This document shows positions 16,886 to 25,255 of a stretch of DNA of 64,000 bases, one piece after another. Each line of letters opens with the position of its first letter. Position 1 is the first letter of the stretch. The position numbers and the translations under genes were made by a program. The notes beneath the pieces were generated by a model. That model searched no databases and was not told where the DNA came from. It saw only the letters and a program-made list of their open reading frames with translations. The stretch comes from Saprospiraceae bacterium (lineage in GTDB: Bacteria; Bacteroidota; Bacteroidia; Chitinophagales; Saprospiraceae), in NCBI GenBank assembly GCA_028285545.1, contig JANQPA010000067.1:1-64000 (forward strand). The letters are read 5' to 3'.

Positions 16886-19495
16886 ATGATGAAAACTATT
16901 GCCATTTTTCTATTCATTATCTGTTGCTGTTGCCCAATAATTGCCCAATTCTCTGATTCATTTGACGATGGTAATTTTAATTCTAATCCGGAATGGCTTG
17001 GCAATATCTCTGAATTCAAAGTCATTAATGGAATTTTACAACTGAATGCTCCTAATGCATCCGGAAGTGGCAATACCTCCTATTTATCTGTAAAGGCTGC
17101 CACTTCTACCGACTTTTTGACCACCTGGCGCTTTTGGGTTCAGCTTGATTTTAACCCCTCCAGCAGCAATTTTGCCAGAATTTACCTGGCATCTAATCAG
17201 CAAGATTTAAGTGGGGAACTAAATGGTTATTTTATCCAGGTTGGCGAAAGTGGCCCTGATGATGCCTTGAAATTATTCCGACAGGATGGTAAGCAAACCA
17301 CATTTTTGGGAACAGCTACTCCAGGAGCAATCGCCAGTCAACCCGTTTTGGCTTCAGTAGAAGTAACAAGATCTGCAGAGGGAGAATGGACCTTGTCTGC
17401 AGATTATACAGGAGGAAATAATTTTAATGAAGAATTTTCTATAATAGATTCTACCTATTCTAATGCCGCCTATATCGGAGTTTGGTGTAGATATACTGCT
17501 ACCCGATCAGATGCTTTTTTCTTTGATAATTTCTTTGTCGATCCATTGTTTGTTGACCGGATTCCGCCTTCTGTCACTGAAGTGCTGGTGAATAACAATC
17601 AGGAAATTATAGTAAAATTCAATGAGCCCATCGAATCTTTTTCTGCAACTGAATTTTCCAATTATCAAATAAATAAGGGCATTGGTTCACCTATTTCGGC
17701 CACCTTTGACCCTGAAAACCCCAATAGCGTTACCCTAGGGCTTCCGATTCCACTCGAATCAACAATTGAATATACTCTTACCATTAATGGTGTAAGTGAC
17801 TTAAATCAAAACATATTAAATAATGGTATCATCAATTTCACTTATTTTGATGTCCAAAATGCGGAGCCTGGGGATTTGATAATTACCGAAATTTTTGCCG
17901 ACCCCACCCCAAGCAAGGGCTTACCTGAAGCAGAGTTTTTTGAGATTTACAACCGATCTAATAAAGTTATTCAATTAAACGAACTATTGATTAGCTCAGG
18001 TGGAACGCCCCAGTCATTGCCTGATCAAATATTATTGCCAGGGGATTATATTACCATATGTGATGATGACGACCTATTAGCATTCCAGGCCTTTGGCCCT
18101 ACTGTTTCCGTCAGAAGTTTCCCTGCCCTATCCAATAGTGATGTTATAGAGATAAGCAATTCGGCTGAAGAACTCATTTTTTCCATCAACTATGAAGATG
18201 ATTGGTATGATGTTGATTCTTTGTCCATGGGAGGAGTTTCTCTAGAGTTAATTGATTTAGATGGTCTGCCAGATTGCCCAGGCAATTGGGCCGCCTCCAG
18301 GGATCAAGCCGGAGGTACACCAGGCAAGCCAAATTCAGCTGCTAATTTAAGTCTTGAGAATATTGCCCCACAGATATCGAGTTTTTTCATTGAAAGTGAG
18401 TTTGAAATTCGGATCCGCTATAATGAGGCCATGAATCTTGCGAGTGCTTTATCTACAAATGCCTATAATTTTACCCCTGCTTTGGTAATTTCGGAAATAA
18501 TAACAGGTTCAGAAAATGAGGTTATCCTTCTTTTAAGTACGCCCATTCAAACAGGTCAATCCTATCTTTTAAATCTGGAAAACACAATAACAGATTGTAT
18601 AGGCAATTCCATTGGAGAGGGTCTGGCATTTAATATCGGCCTTCCCGAAGAGGCCGAGCCCGGAGATTTATTAATCAATGAGATTCTATTTAATCCATTT
18701 ACCGGAGGAAAAGATTTTGTAGAGATTTATAATTCTTCAACTAAGGTTATTGAATTAAATGGATGGCTTCTGCAAAACACTTTATTAGAGAAAGGGAACA
18801 ATCTTCAGGTTTTTGAAAACAATTTTCTTGTTTTTCCGGATACTTATGTTGTGATTACTTCCGATCCTGGGGATATCTCGTCCAATTATCAGGTATTGAA
18901 TCCAGGTAATTTGGTACAAAATGACCTGCCTACTTTAGAAAGCAGAGAAGGAAACTTCAGTCTGAGAAGGCCCGATAGTTTATTAATCGATGCCTTTGAT
19001 TATGATGATGATCTTCATTTTTCTTTATTAGAAAATTTAAGAGGAGTTTCTTTAGAACGACTAAGTGTAAATCAGGCTACCCAGAGTAGAGGTAACTGGC
19101 ATAGTGCCGCCGAGTCGGTCGGATTTGCAAGTCCTACCGCTCCCAATAGTCAGATAATACCACAAAATTCCAATACACAAGCTTTAATTGCCATCAATAA
19201 TCCTCGTTTTTCCCCAGATAATGATGGTTTTGAAGACGTCTTACTCATCGAAGTTATGCCAGATCAATCTGGCTATGTTGCCAACGTCAAAATATTCGAT
19301 GCTCAGGGGCGGCTGGTAAAAGATTTAGTCAAAAACACGCTATTGGGTAATTCCGAGCTTTTCAAGTGGGATGGCTTGAACAATGAAAATAGCAAAGCTA
19401 GAATTGGCCCTTACGTAGTATGGGTAGAATTATTCAGGCCAGATGGAACGGTTATCAGAGAGAAAAAAACCATCGTAGTAGCAGGAAAGCTTTAA
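16886..19495 (+). CDS. Secreted lamin-tail-domain protein
   Basis: An 869-residue secreted, surface-type protein. It has a signal peptide (residues 1-21, ending PIIAQ) and a jelly-roll/LamG-like N-terminal module (about 25-225). An Ig-like SbsA-type module follows (starting RIPPSVTEVLVNNNQEI), then a first lamin-tail domain (from EPGDLIITEIFADPTPS). A second Ig-like module (from ISSFFIESEFEIRIRYNEAM) and a second lamin-tail domain (from EPGDLLINEILFNPFTGG) lead to a C-terminal FlgD-like Ig module with FSPDNDGFEDVL and WDGLNNEN. The C-terminus resembles gliding/T9SS-type cargo ends without the classic PNP motif, so export by T9SS is likely but inferred. Function is unknown; nuclease or phosphatase cell-wall proteins often carry such tails, but no catalytic domain is visible here. 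Confidence 0.85.
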   Translation: MMKTIAIFLFIICCCCPIIAQFSDSFDDGNFNSNPEWLGNISEFKVINGILQLNAPNASGSGNTSYLSVKAATSTDFLTTWRFWVQLDFNPSSSNFARIYLASNQQDLSGELNGYFIQVGESGPDDALKLFRQDGKQTTFLGTATPGAIASQPVLASVEVTRSAEGEWTLSADYTGGNNFNEEFSIIDSTYSNAAYIGVWCRYTATRSDAFFFDNFFVDPLFVDRIPPSVTEVLVNNNQEIIVKFNEPIESFSATEFSNYQINKGIGSPISATFDPENPNSVTLGLPIPLESTIEYTLTINGVSDLNQNILNNGIINFTYFDVQNAEPGDLIITEIFADPTPSKGLPEAEFFEIYNRSNKVIQLNELLISSGGTPQSLPDQILLPGDYITICDDDDLLAFQAFGPTVSVRSFPALSNSDVIEISNSAEELIFSINYEDDWYDVDSLSMGGVSLELIDLDGLPDCPGNWAASRDQAGGTPGKPNSAANLSLENIAPQISSFFIESEFEIRIRYNEAMNLASALSTNAYNFTPALVISEIITGSENEVILLLSTPIQTGQSYLLNLENTITDCIGNSIGEGLAFNIGLPEEAEPGDLLINEILFNPFTGGKDFVEIYNSSTKVIELNGWLLQNTLLEKGNNLQVFENNFLVFPDTYVVITSDPGDISSNYQVLNPGNLVQNDLPTLESREGNFSLRRPDSLLIDAFDYDDDLHFSLLENLRGVSLERLSVNQATQSRGNWHSAAESVGFASPTAPNSQIIPQNSNTQALIAINNPRFSPDNDGFEDVLLIEVMPDQSGYVANVKIFDAQGRLVKDLVKNTLLGNSELFKWDGLNNENSKARIGPYVVWVELFRPDGTVIREKKTIVVAGKL

Positions 19496-19497
19496 TA

Positions 19498-19578
19498 TAG
19501 TATAAGGTAAAAAGTAGAAAGTAAAAGGACTCGTCTTTCTACTTTCTACCTTATACTTTTTACTTTCTACCTTATACT
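19498..19578. repeat. Fold-back element built from a gtagaaagta-type word
   Basis: The left half (19498-19526: tagtataaggtaaaaagtag...) is the imperfect reverse complement of the right half (to 19578: ...ctttctaccttatacta). Each half also repeats the word actttcta or tagaaagt. It fills the gap between the LTD gene and dgkA and may act as a terminator. Confidence 0.75.
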
Positions 19579-19590
19579 AAACAAAGTGCT

Positions 19591-19941
19591 ATGTTAAAAA
19601 AACGTCTTCTAAGCTTCAAATATGCCGGAAATGGAATTTGGGATTTGTTTTCTACTCAACCAAATGCCAAGATCCATTTGGGAATAATGATTTTAGTAAT
19701 TGCTGCTGGCCTATGGTATGAGCTTTCTGTAGGAGAATGGCTTGTACTAATCCTTACTTTTGGTCTGGTTTTGATTGCGGAAGGATTCAATACAGCCATT
19801 GAATATTTAACAGATCTGGTCTCCCCCGACCATCATCCCTTAGCAGGAAAAACAAAAGACGTGGCAGCCGGTGCAGTCCTAATAGCAGCAATTATGGCAG
19901 TGGTGATCGGATGCTTGATTTTCCTGCCAAAAATATTTTAA
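19591..19941 (+). CDS. dgkA: Diacylglycerol/undecaprenol kinase
   Basis: A 116-residue integral membrane kinase of the prokaryotic DagK family, which phosphorylates diacylglycerol (recycled to phosphatidic acid) or undecaprenol. The diagnostic catalytic segment AEGFNTAIEYLTDLVSPDHH and the following KDVAAGAVLIAAIMAV are intact, with about three membrane helices and the normal small size. The N-terminus (KKRLLSFKYAGNGI, then TQPNAKIHLG) is also typical. Phosphatidic acid made here would feed CdsA (7309-8163). A bidirectional hairpin follows about 110 bases after the stop. The Gram-positive-type sequence and the presence in Bacteroidota make undecaprenol as substrate equally possible. Confidence 0.93.
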   Translation: MLKKRLLSFKYAGNGIWDLFSTQPNAKIHLGIMILVIAAGLWYELSVGEWLVLILTFGLVLIAEGFNTAIEYLTDLVSPDHHPLAGKTKDVAAGAVLIAAIMAVVIGCLIFLPKIF

Positions 19942-20050
19942 GAAAAATTATATTGTGTTTTTTGTAAAAAAATTAGAATTTATACTTTCCTTTTATATTT
20001 TTATAAGCAACTTAATTCCGAAGCCTTAATAGACTGTAAAGTCGATCAAA

Positions 20051-20089
20051 AAAACCGGTTAGCAATTTTCAACATTGCTTACCGGTTTT
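20051..20089. terminator. Hairpin between dgkA and the GltD-like gene
   Basis: Arms 20051-20066 (aaaaccggttagcaat) and 20074-20089 (attgcttaccggtttt) pair over 16 bases with one mismatch, flanked by A and T tracts, so it can end transcription in both directions. It separates dgkA from the following redox operon. Confidence 0.8.
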
Positions 20090-20132
20090 TCAGCAAAAAG
20101 CAATATTTACAAACACAATAAGCAGAAGCATT

Positions 20133-21911
20133 TTGAAACCTACGAACATTAAAGATCCGGAGTATTTCCATAAAGTGGTCGATTGCCAATACGCTTGTCC
20201 TGCCCATACGCCAGTTCCAGAGTATATCCGGTTAATTGCTGAAGAGAAATACACAGAAGCCTACATGATTAACTGGGAATCCAATGTTTTTCCTGGAATC
20301 CTGGGACGTACATGTGACCGGCCCTGCGAACCTGCCTGCCGACGAGGCAGAGTAGAAGAAAAACCTGTTGCGATTTGTCGCCTGAAGAGAGTGGCCGCAG
20401 ATAATAAGGGAGAAGTCAAAAGTTTAATGCCCAGGGCGCCTAAAGAAAAAAATGGCAAAAAAATTGCCTTGATAGGTGGTGGGCCTGCCTCTTTGACTGT
20501 TGCCAGAGATTTGGCACCACTGGGTTATGAGTTACATCTTTTTGATGAATGGCATAAAGGGGGAGGCATGATGCGTACCCAAATCCCTGCCTTTCGCTTA
20601 CCTGAAGAAGTATTGGATGAAGAGGTTAATTATGTATTAGACATGGGGGTCATCACCCATTTTAATCACTATGTATCCAGTATGAAAGAAGTCCTTGATC
20701 AGGACTATGATGCCATCTTTGTAGGGACCGGTGCTCCACGTGGGAGAGATCTTAAAATCACTGGAAGAGAGGAAGCCGCAAAAAACATCCATATCGGAAT
20801 AGAATTTCTTGCTAATGTAGCCTTCGAACACAGAGATAAAATTGGTAGGAAAGTTATCATTTTAGGTGGAGGTAATACGGCAATGGATTGCTGCAGAACT
20901 TCCCGCAGACTTGGTGGTGATGATGTAAAAGTGGTGGTTCGTTCACCTTTTAAAGATATGAAAGCTTCTCCCTGGGAAATTGAAGATGCCATGGCAGAAG
21001 ACATTCCCATCCTCAACAATATGCCTCCTAAGGAATTTGTAGTGGAAGATGGAAAACTGAAGGGCGTTATTTTTGGAAAAGTAAGGGCGGAATACGATGA
21101 AAATGGTCGCCGTAAACTCATTCCTACTGGTGAACCCGACGAGTTCATCGAGGCAGATGATGTAATCATTGCCATTGGACAGGATAATGCATTTCCCTGG
21201 ATAGAAAGAGATCTGGGTATAGAATTCGGAAAATGGGATATCCCTGTTTTAAATGAAACTACCTTCCAATCTACCAATCCCAAAGTGTTTTTTGGTGGTG
21301 ACGCAGCATTTGGACCAGAGAACATTATTACAGCTGCAGCCCATGGCCATCAGGCCGCCATTTCAATCCATCATTTTTGCCAGGGATTAGATCTAATGGA
21401 TCGTCCTGCTCCTGGGGCAAATCTGGTAAGACAAAAAATGGGAATCCATGAGTGGATGTATGACAATGACATTGCAGCTGATTTAAGATATAAGGTTCCT
21501 CACGAAGACAAGGTTATCACTTTAACCAACCGAAAAATAGAAGTAGAACTCGGATTTAGTGTTTCTACTGCTTTTAAGGAAGCACAAAGGTGTTTAAACT
21601 GTGATGTACAAACGGTCTTCACTGATTCTTTATGTATTGAATGCGATGCTTGCGTAGATATTTGCCCTACCAGCTGTATTACCTTTACCATGAATGGAGA
21701 GGAAGAGGATTTGCGGCAGCGATTAAATGCTCCTGCCTCTAACCTTACTCAGGATTTATATGTATCAGATACTTTACCTACAAAGAGAGTTATGATTAAG
21801 GATGAAGATGTATGCCTGCACTGTGGTTTATGTGCCGAAAGATGCCCTACCGCCGCATGGGATATGCAAAAATATTTGTACAACGTTACTAAAGCTAGTA
21901 AGATCTTATGA
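20133..21911 (+). CDS. GltD-like NAD(P)H-dependent FAD/Fe-S oxidoreductase
   Basis: A 592-residue flavoprotein related to the glutamate synthase small subunit and NfnB/SudA. In order: an N-terminal Fer4_20 Fe-S domain (Cys18, Cys22, then TCDRPCEPACRRG), an FAD-binding Rossmann fold (IALIGGGPASLTVARDL), an NAD(P)H fold (IILGGGNTAMDCCRTSRRLG) and the FAD-closing FFGGDAAFGPENI. Two C-terminal 4Fe-4S motifs (CIECDACVDICP and CLHCGLCAERCP) follow. It starts at TTG (the only start near the conserved N-terminus) and overlaps the next gene by ATGA. With no GltB large subunit nearby and korA overlapping, it most likely passes electrons between NAD(P)H and the 2-oxoacid:ferredoxin oxidoreductase, probably through ferredoxin-like clusters. 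Confidence 0.9.
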   Translation: MKPTNIKDPEYFHKVVDCQYACPAHTPVPEYIRLIAEEKYTEAYMINWESNVFPGILGRTCDRPCEPACRRGRVEEKPVAICRLKRVAADNKGEVKSLMPRAPKEKNGKKIALIGGGPASLTVARDLAPLGYELHLFDEWHKGGGMMRTQIPAFRLPEEVLDEEVNYVLDMGVITHFNHYVSSMKEVLDQDYDAIFVGTGAPRGRDLKITGREEAAKNIHIGIEFLANVAFEHRDKIGRKVIILGGGNTAMDCCRTSRRLGGDDVKVVVRSPFKDMKASPWEIEDAMAEDIPILNNMPPKEFVVEDGKLKGVIFGKVRAEYDENGRRKLIPTGEPDEFIEADDVIIAIGQDNAFPWIERDLGIEFGKWDIPVLNETTFQSTNPKVFFGGDAAFGPENIITAAAHGHQAAISIHHFCQGLDLMDRPAPGANLVRQKMGIHEWMYDNDIAADLRYKVPHEDKVITLTNRKIEVELGFSVSTAFKEAQRCLNCDVQTVFTDSLCIECDACVDICPTSCITFTMNGEEEDLRQRLNAPASNLTQDLYVSDTLPTKRVMIKDEDVCLHCGLCAERCPTAAWDMQKYLYNVTKASKIL

Positions 21912-23707
21912 ACCACATAGTCAATGATATGGTAGTGCGTTTTGCCAATGTAAATGGTACCGGCTCTGCCAGCGCTAATAACTTGTTTGCAAAAGCTGTA
22001 TTTAGAATGGGGATTCCCGTTTCACCTAAGAACATTTTTCCTTCTAACATACAAGGCTTACCTACCTGGTTTGAAATCAGAATAAATGATAAAGGATATT
22101 TGGGAAGAAGAGATGGTATTGATTTATTAGTGGCAGTCAATCCCCAAAGTTTCGATAAAGATGTTAAGTCGGTAAGGAGCGGGGGATATTTGGTTTATGA
22201 CAGTACCAAAAAACTTCACGCTGAGCAAATACGCGAGGACATCAATTATATTGGAATTCCAATGATGAGGTTGTGTATGGAGCACTATCAAAATCCTCGT
22301 CAACAACAACTGTTCAAAAACATCGTGTACGTAGGGGCACTTGCCACCCTTCTAGACATGGAAATAGAGGTGATTGAAAATATGATCAAAGAGCAGTTTA
22401 AGAACAAACAAAAACTGATTCCCTCCAATATCCAGGCCTTGGAATTAGGAATAAATTACGTCAAAGAACATTATGAACTCCTCCCCTATCGATTGGAAAG
22501 AAGAGATATGGTAGGTGATCATATTTTAATAGAAGGTAATGCTGCCACCGCACTAGGTTGTGTTTATGGTGGCGCTACGGTAGCTGCATGGTATCCCATC
22601 ACTCCTTCTACTTCTGTGGCCTTGTCGTTTGACAAATTTGCCCATCAACTGCGCATGGATTCAGATACCAATAAGAAAAAATTTGCCATCGTTCAGGCTG
22701 AAGATGAATTGGCAGCTATTGGAATGGTCATCGGGGCCAGCTGGAATGGGGCTCGAGCATTTACCTCCACCAGCGGACCAGGAGTTTCCTTAATGAATGA
22801 ATTTATTGGCTTAGCCTATTATGCGGAAATTCCCGTGGTTTTGATTAATGTACAAAGAGGAGGTCCTTCTACTGGAATGCCAACCCGTACTCAGCAAGCC
22901 GACGTATTATCTTCAGCCTATGCTTCTCATGGTGACACCAAGCATGTTTTACTTTTCCCAAGTACTCCAGCCGAGTGTTTCGAGTTGACAGCTGATGCTT
23001 TTGATCTGGCGGACCGCTTACAGACCCCCATCATCGTCATGTCAGACCTTGACCTTGGAATGAATGTACACATGTCACCGCCACTCAAATGGGATGACAA
23101 TCGAAAATATGATCTGGGAAAGGTACTGAATAGGCAAGAACTTGATGAATTGGAACATTTTGGCCGCTACCGAGATGTGGATAATGATGGTATTGGATAT
23201 CGAACCGTTCCTGGCACGCACCCCAAAAAAGGATCATTTTTTACCCGGGGTACCTCCAGAGATGAGGATGCCAAATATACCGAAGATGGGGATACCTATG
23301 TACGAGTGGTTAACCGGATTCTAAAAAAATGGGATACAGCAAAAGATTTGGTCCCAGGACCAGAGTTCAGTTCCAAAAATGATCACCCCAATGGAATAAT
23401 ATACTTTGGTACCACCAATTATGCAGCAATGGAAGCCGTTGAGCTGTTAGAAGCAAAAGGTATTAAAGTAGATGCTATGCGGATAAAAGCCTTCCCTTTT
23501 AACCAGGAAGTGGAAGATTTTATTAACCAACATGAACGTCTATTTGTCATTGAACAAAATAGGGATGCACAGATGAGGGCAGTTTTTATGAATGAACTGG
23601 ATACCAATCCTCAAAAATTAGTGCCCATTTTGAACTACGATGGAATGCCCATCACCGCTAATAATATTTTTAACCAGATTAGTCAGTTAATACCAGTGAG
23701 TGTATAA
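21908..23707 (+). CDS. korA: 2-oxoacid:ferredoxin oxidoreductase, fused gamma-alpha subunit
   Basis: A 599-residue subunit of the KorA/PorA type. The N-terminal gamma domain (about 1-190) carries GTGSASANNLFAKAV. The pyrimidine-binding alpha domain follows (about 200-599), with IEGNAATALGCVYGGATVAA, the TPP-side loop FTSTSGPGVSLMNEFIG and the QRGGPSTGMPTRTQQ substrate loop. With KorB it would decarboxylate a 2-oxoacid (2-oxoglutarate by closest resemblance) to the acyl-CoA while reducing ferredoxin. Translation is coupled to the GltD-like gene through an ATGA overlap. The gene is long but normal for fused gamma-alpha forms. Exact substrate (2-oxoglutarate, pyruvate or branched-chain) is inferred, not seen. 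Confidence 0.92.
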   Translation: MNHIVNDMVVRFANVNGTGSASANNLFAKAVFRMGIPVSPKNIFPSNIQGLPTWFEIRINDKGYLGRRDGIDLLVAVNPQSFDKDVKSVRSGGYLVYDSTKKLHAEQIREDINYIGIPMMRLCMEHYQNPRQQQLFKNIVYVGALATLLDMEIEVIENMIKEQFKNKQKLIPSNIQALELGINYVKEHYELLPYRLERRDMVGDHILIEGNAATALGCVYGGATVAAWYPITPSTSVALSFDKFAHQLRMDSDTNKKKFAIVQAEDELAAIGMVIGASWNGARAFTSTSGPGVSLMNEFIGLAYYAEIPVVLINVQRGGPSTGMPTRTQQADVLSSAYASHGDTKHVLLFPSTPAECFELTADAFDLADRLQTPIIVMSDLDLGMNVHMSPPLKWDDNRKYDLGKVLNRQELDELEHFGRYRDVDNDGIGYRTVPGTHPKKGSFFTRGTSRDEDAKYTEDGDTYVRVVNRILKKWDTAKDLVPGPEFSSKNDHPNGIIYFGTTNYAAMEAVELLEAKGIKVDAMRIKAFPFNQEVEDFINQHERLFVIEQNRDAQMRAVFMNELDTNPQKLVPILNYDGMPITANNIFNQISQLIPVSV

Positions 23708-23718
23708 ATGGGTTCAAG

Positions 23719-23835
23719 TGTTCACGTGTTTACGCCTGTCTGCCGACAGGTAGATGTTCACAGGAATCTAGATTTTCATTTTAATTAAATATTAAAAAAA
23801 CAACGTGAAATCGTAAAGTCGTGATCACGTGAAAA
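23719..23835. repeat. Fold-back element and mini-palindrome between korA and korB
   Basis: The 138-base gap between korA and korB has gttcacgtgtttacg on the left and cgtaaag...cacgtgaaaac on the right, an imperfect fold-back. Inside is the mini-palindrome cctgtc-tgcc-gacagg (23735-23750), the same family as at 24921-24936. It may tune the korA:korB ratio. Not seen as a terminator: it has no T-tract. Confidence 0.6.
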
Positions 23836-23845
23836 CATATAAATT

Positions 23846-24898
23846 ATGTCCTATATAAGACCAGTATTTCGTCATCCAGAATTGGCCAAAAATGCCATCG
23901 GTTATTCTCGTAAAGATTATGAAGGTGCCATTTCCACGCTTTGTGCTGGTTGCGGTCATGATTCAATAAGCGGTGCCATTGTACAGGCCTGTTATGAAAT
24001 GTCAATAGAACCACACAAAATTGCCAAGGTTTCCGGAATCGGATGTTCCTCCAAAACACCAACTTATTTTTTAGGAAACAGCCACGGTTTTAACTCTGTT
24101 CATGGTCGCATGCCTTCGGTAACCACTGGTGCCTATATGGCCAATCGGGATCTGAAATACATTGGCATATCAGGTGATGGAGATACCGCTTCCATTGGAA
24201 TGGGACAATTTGTACATGCCATCCGCCGTAACCTGAACATGATGTACATTGTCATGAACAATGGGTGTTATGGCCTAACCAAAGGCCAGGAAAGCGCCAC
24301 TGCCGATAAGGGCTCCCTCACCAAATCAGGTTCGGAAACCAAATATCCGGGTATTGATCTGGTAGGATTGGCTTTGGAATTGAACGCCACCTTTGTAGCA
24401 CGTAGTTTTTCCGGGGATAAAACCCAGCTGATTCCTTTGATTAAAGCAGCCATGTCTCATCCTGGCTTTGCGCTCCTGGACGTATTGAGTCCATGTGTTA
24501 CCTTTAATAACAATAAGGGTTCAACTAAGAGTTATACCTATATCAGAGATTACATTGAAGCTACTGGCACAGTCGACTTTGTTCCAAAGGAAGAAGAAAT
24601 CACCGTGGAATATGAAGAAGGGAAAAGTACTTCGGTACAACTTCACGATGGCTCCACCATAAAACTCAGTAAATTGAATCCAAACTGGAATCCTACTGAC
24701 AAGCTTTCTGCCTTCAACCGGGTCCAGGAAGCCAAAATGAAAGGAGAAGTCCTAACCGGTCTGATTTACATCGACCCCGAAAGCCAGGACCTCCACGACG
24801 TAATGGGTACCGTTCAAACTCCTCTTAACACTTTAAGAGAGGATCAACTAAACCCAGGCATGGAAGCATTAGAAAGGATCAACCAATCCTTCAGATAA
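23846..24898 (+). CDS. korB: 2-oxoacid:ferredoxin oxidoreductase, beta subunit
   Basis: A 350-residue TPP-binding beta subunit. The Fe-S/TPP region has STLCAGCGHDSISG and GIGCSSKTP. The TPP-Mg motif is GISGDGDTASIGMGQF continuing to VMNNGCYGLTKGQ. It forms the catalytic heterodimer with KorA, taking the 2-oxoacid to acyl-CoA and reducing an Fe-S acceptor. Its long C-terminal tail (residues 235-350) includes a 'HDGSTIKLSKLNP' segment typical of this group. It sits 138 bases after korA, so probably the same transcript. Nine bases after its stop begins one arm of the inverted repeat flanking the STAND cassette. Confidence 0.93.
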   Translation: MSYIRPVFRHPELAKNAIGYSRKDYEGAISTLCAGCGHDSISGAIVQACYEMSIEPHKIAKVSGIGCSSKTPTYFLGNSHGFNSVHGRMPSVTTGAYMANRDLKYIGISGDGDTASIGMGQFVHAIRRNLNMMYIVMNNGCYGLTKGQESATADKGSLTKSGSETKYPGIDLVGLALELNATFVARSFSGDKTQLIPLIKAAMSHPGFALLDVLSPCVTFNNNKGSTKSYTYIRDYIEATGTVDFVPKEEEITVEYEEGKSTSVQLHDGSTIKLSKLNPNWNPTDKLSAFNRVQEAKMKGEVLTGLIYIDPESQDLHDVMGTVQTPLNTLREDQLNPGMEALERINQSFR

Positions 24899-24906
24899 TT
24901 AAAATT

Positions 24907-24955
24907 AATTGGACTATACCCCTGACTGCCGTCAGGCAGGCTTCAGGGTGTCCGG
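24907..24955. repeat. Left arm of inverted repeat flanking the STAND cassette
   Basis: Contains aattggactatac (24907-24919) and agggtgtccgg (24945-24955). These match, in reverse complement, gtatagttcaatt (27747-27759; 12 of 13) and ccggacaccct (27731-27741; 11 of 11). Between the two blocks of this arm sits the mini-palindrome cctgac-tgcc-gtcagg (24921-24936), absent from the right arm. Probably half of an old korB terminator hairpin, or a terminal repeat of an inserted element. Confidence 0.7.
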
Positions 24956-24957
24956 AA

Positions 24958-25018
24958 AATGACCTTCAGGTCATTCTAATTAACCCCAGTTGCTCTTTTC
25001 AAAAAATCACAAAAGAGC
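24958..25018. repeat. Two further hairpins in the leader of the cassette
   Basis: Hairpin aatgacct-tc-aggtcatt (24958-24975) and hairpin gctctttt...aaaagagc (24992-24999 with 25011-25018) lie between the left arm and the small gene at 25037. With the palindrome at 24921-24936 they give three consecutive hairpins in about 100 bases. Role unknown; attenuation of the cassette is possible. Confidence 0.55.
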
Positions 25019-25036
25019 CTCTACAAACAAAAAATT

Positions 25037-25243
25037 ATGGAACCTCTAAGCACCTCCGTTATCCTTGCCTCCATTGTGGGCTACCTGGCCAAATCATTAA
25101 ACGAAGACAAGTCTATTAAAACCTTTTTTTCCGATTTCTCCGAAGCCACGGTTAAATGGATAGGTATACTTTTCGATAGCAAAAATGTCAACCTCGGCAA
25201 TATTTCTGCCGAAGGAGAGGTACATATTGGAGATAAAAAGTAG
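25037..25243 (+). CDS. Small protein (68 residues) paired with STAND NTPase
   Basis: No known family recognised. The N-terminal 45 residues (MEPLSTSVILASIVGYLAKS, then a helix with FFSDFSEATVKWIGILF) look helical with a hydrophobic first stretch. The C-terminal 21 residues carry NLGNISAEGEVHIGD. That tail matches the N-terminus of the next protein (NEGNIEAGQNVHIGD) at about 13 of 20 positions, suggesting the two associate through the same short beta-type element. It starts at ATG 25037 and ends 12 bases before the STAND gene, so they are co-transcribed. The first part could be an adaptor or effector-associated helix, possibly membrane-touching. Real gene: the shared motif is unlikely by chance. 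Function unknown. Confidence 0.75.
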   Translation: MEPLSTSVILASIVGYLAKSLNEDKSIKTFFSDFSEATVKWIGILFDSKNVNLGNISAEGEVHIGDKK

Positions 25244-25255
25244 CTTAGATTCAGT

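Noticed and set aside
20329-20350. Copy of the tgcc mini-palindrome inside the GltD-like gene
   Set aside because: The bases encode the conserved Cys-rich CDRPCEPACRRG motif, so the similarity is probably a coincidence of codons.
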